This document shows positions 5,623-6,283 of a stretch of 6,283 bases of DNA, one piece after another. Within the stretch, counting starts at the first letter, position 1. Each line of letters begins with the position of its first letter. The translations under genes were made by a program, and so were the position numbers. The notes under the pieces were generated by a model. The model was given only the letters and a program-made list of their open reading frames with translations. It did not search any database and was not told where the DNA came from. This stretch comes from Caldisericia bacterium (GTDB taxonomy: Bacteria > Caldisericota > Caldisericia > B22-G15), in contig JAGGSY010000022.1 of NCBI GenBank assembly GCA_021158845.1, positions 1-6,283 on the forward strand, written 5' to 3'.

Positions 5623-6283
5623 AAATTGATGTGATGGAGGCAACATTTGGATTCGATAGAAGTTGTAATTTGTTTGAGAATTTTACATTTTCCGTAGATA
5701 AAGGAGATATTCTCTTCATTCTCGGACCAAATGGTTGTGGCAAGACCACCTTGCTTAAGTGCATAACTAATGCATTAAAGTTGAGAAAAGGGCATGTTTT
5801 CTTGGATAATGAGGATATTTGCACCTTGAATAGAATAGAACTCGCTAAAAAGATTGCAGTTGTACATCAAACACATAAGCCTACATTTCCTTACAGCGTA
5901 CTTCAAGTAGTGCTTTTAGGAAGGAGCCCTCATTTGAGTTTGTTTTCATCCCCATCAGAAAAGGATATCAAAATAGCAAAAGAAGCGATTAAAACAGTGA
6001 ATATATCACATCTAATGAAAAAACCTTACACGAACCTAAGCGGCGGAGAAATGCAACTCACTTTAATTGCAAGAGCATTAGCACAGGAACCAAGAGTACT
6101 TATACTTGATGAACCAACATCACATTTAGATTTTAAAAATCAAATGGTTGTTCTATCGATTATAAATAGATTAGCTAAAGAAAAAGGACTGGGTATCATA
6201 GCGACTTCTCATGACCCCAATCATTCACTGTTTTTTGCTAGCAAGGTACTTATAATGCACAATAAAAAAATTCTTGCTTTTGG
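5619..6283 (+). CDS. ABC transporter ATP-binding protein, FecE/HmuV/BtuD class (3' partial)
   Basis: The cytoplasmic ATPase that powers the adjacent permease. The frame is open from the ATG at 5619 to the window edge, 221 full codons; family members are usually about 250-270 residues, so only the C-terminal tail is missing. Visible motifs are Walker A GPNGCGKTT (36-44), Q-loop Gln84 in VVHQ, the family block FPYSVLQVVLLGRSPHLS (90-107), signature LSGGE (140-144), Walker B VLILDEPTSHLD (160-171) with the catalytic Glu165, and the H-loop His198 in ATSHDP. The residues after the signature are MQLTL rather than the common RQRVL, an unusual but not disabling change. The start overlaps the permease stop as ATGA and has AGGCGG (5607-5612) six bases upstream. 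A second ATG at 5634 would remove the first beta strand, so 5619 is preferred. All catalytic residues in view are present. Confidence 0.96.
   Translation, partial: MKIDVMEATFGFDRSCNLFENFTFSVDKGDILFILGPNGCGKTTLLKCITNALKLRKGHVFLDNEDICTLNRIELAKKIAVVHQTHKPTFPYSVLQVVLLGRSPHLSLFSSPSEKDIKIAKEAIKTVNISHLMKKPYTNLSGGEMQLTLIARALAQEPRVLILDEPTSHLDFKNQMVVLSIINRLAKEKGLGIIATSHDPNHSLFFASKVLIMHNKKILAF

Overview
The window is one compact, plus-strand transport locus of a Gram-negative bacterium. The outer-membrane receptor shows the double-membrane envelope. The DNA is moderately AT-rich with similar codon use throughout. An STN-bearing TonB receptor next to a FecCD-type ABC importer would fit Desulfobacterota, Nitrospirota or a related anaerobic lineage, but nothing here fixes the taxon.

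Layout: (1) 1-2162, a TonB-dependent receptor whose 5' end lies outside the window, with the tail of an STN signalling domain, a TonB box, a plug and a complete beta-barrel. (2) 2163-2248, an 86-base gap with a GC-rich stem-loop and a very strong ribosome binding site. (3) 2249-2854 and 2861-3499, two tandem paralogous cytoplasmic proteins of about 200 residues with a class I glutamine-amidotransferase-like look but no visible catalytic cysteine; their function is unknown. (4) 3496-4572, a lipoprotein-type periplasmic binding protein of the BtuF/FhuD/FecB class. (5) 4588-5622, a FecCD/BtuC-type permease. (6) 5619 to the window end, the cognate ABC ATPase, cut off by the 3' edge. Genes 3 to 6 overlap or nearly touch and are very probably one transcript.

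Together the genes describe a full path for a scarce metal chelate (siderophore, corrinoid or similar): TonB-driven entry through the outer membrane, capture by the lipoprotein, and ATP-driven transfer across the inner membrane. The unusual part is the paralogous pair between the receptor and the importer. Both keep a Trp-His ... His-Gly motif and a Leu-Asp-x3-His motif, and the first adds a dense His/Cys cluster. I infer that they handle, modify or sense the imported ligand or metal in the cytoplasm. This pair is the best candidate for something undescribed. The ligand cannot be read from the sequence; the receptor lacks the usual haem-receptor motif, and no riboswitch or Fur box was recognised.
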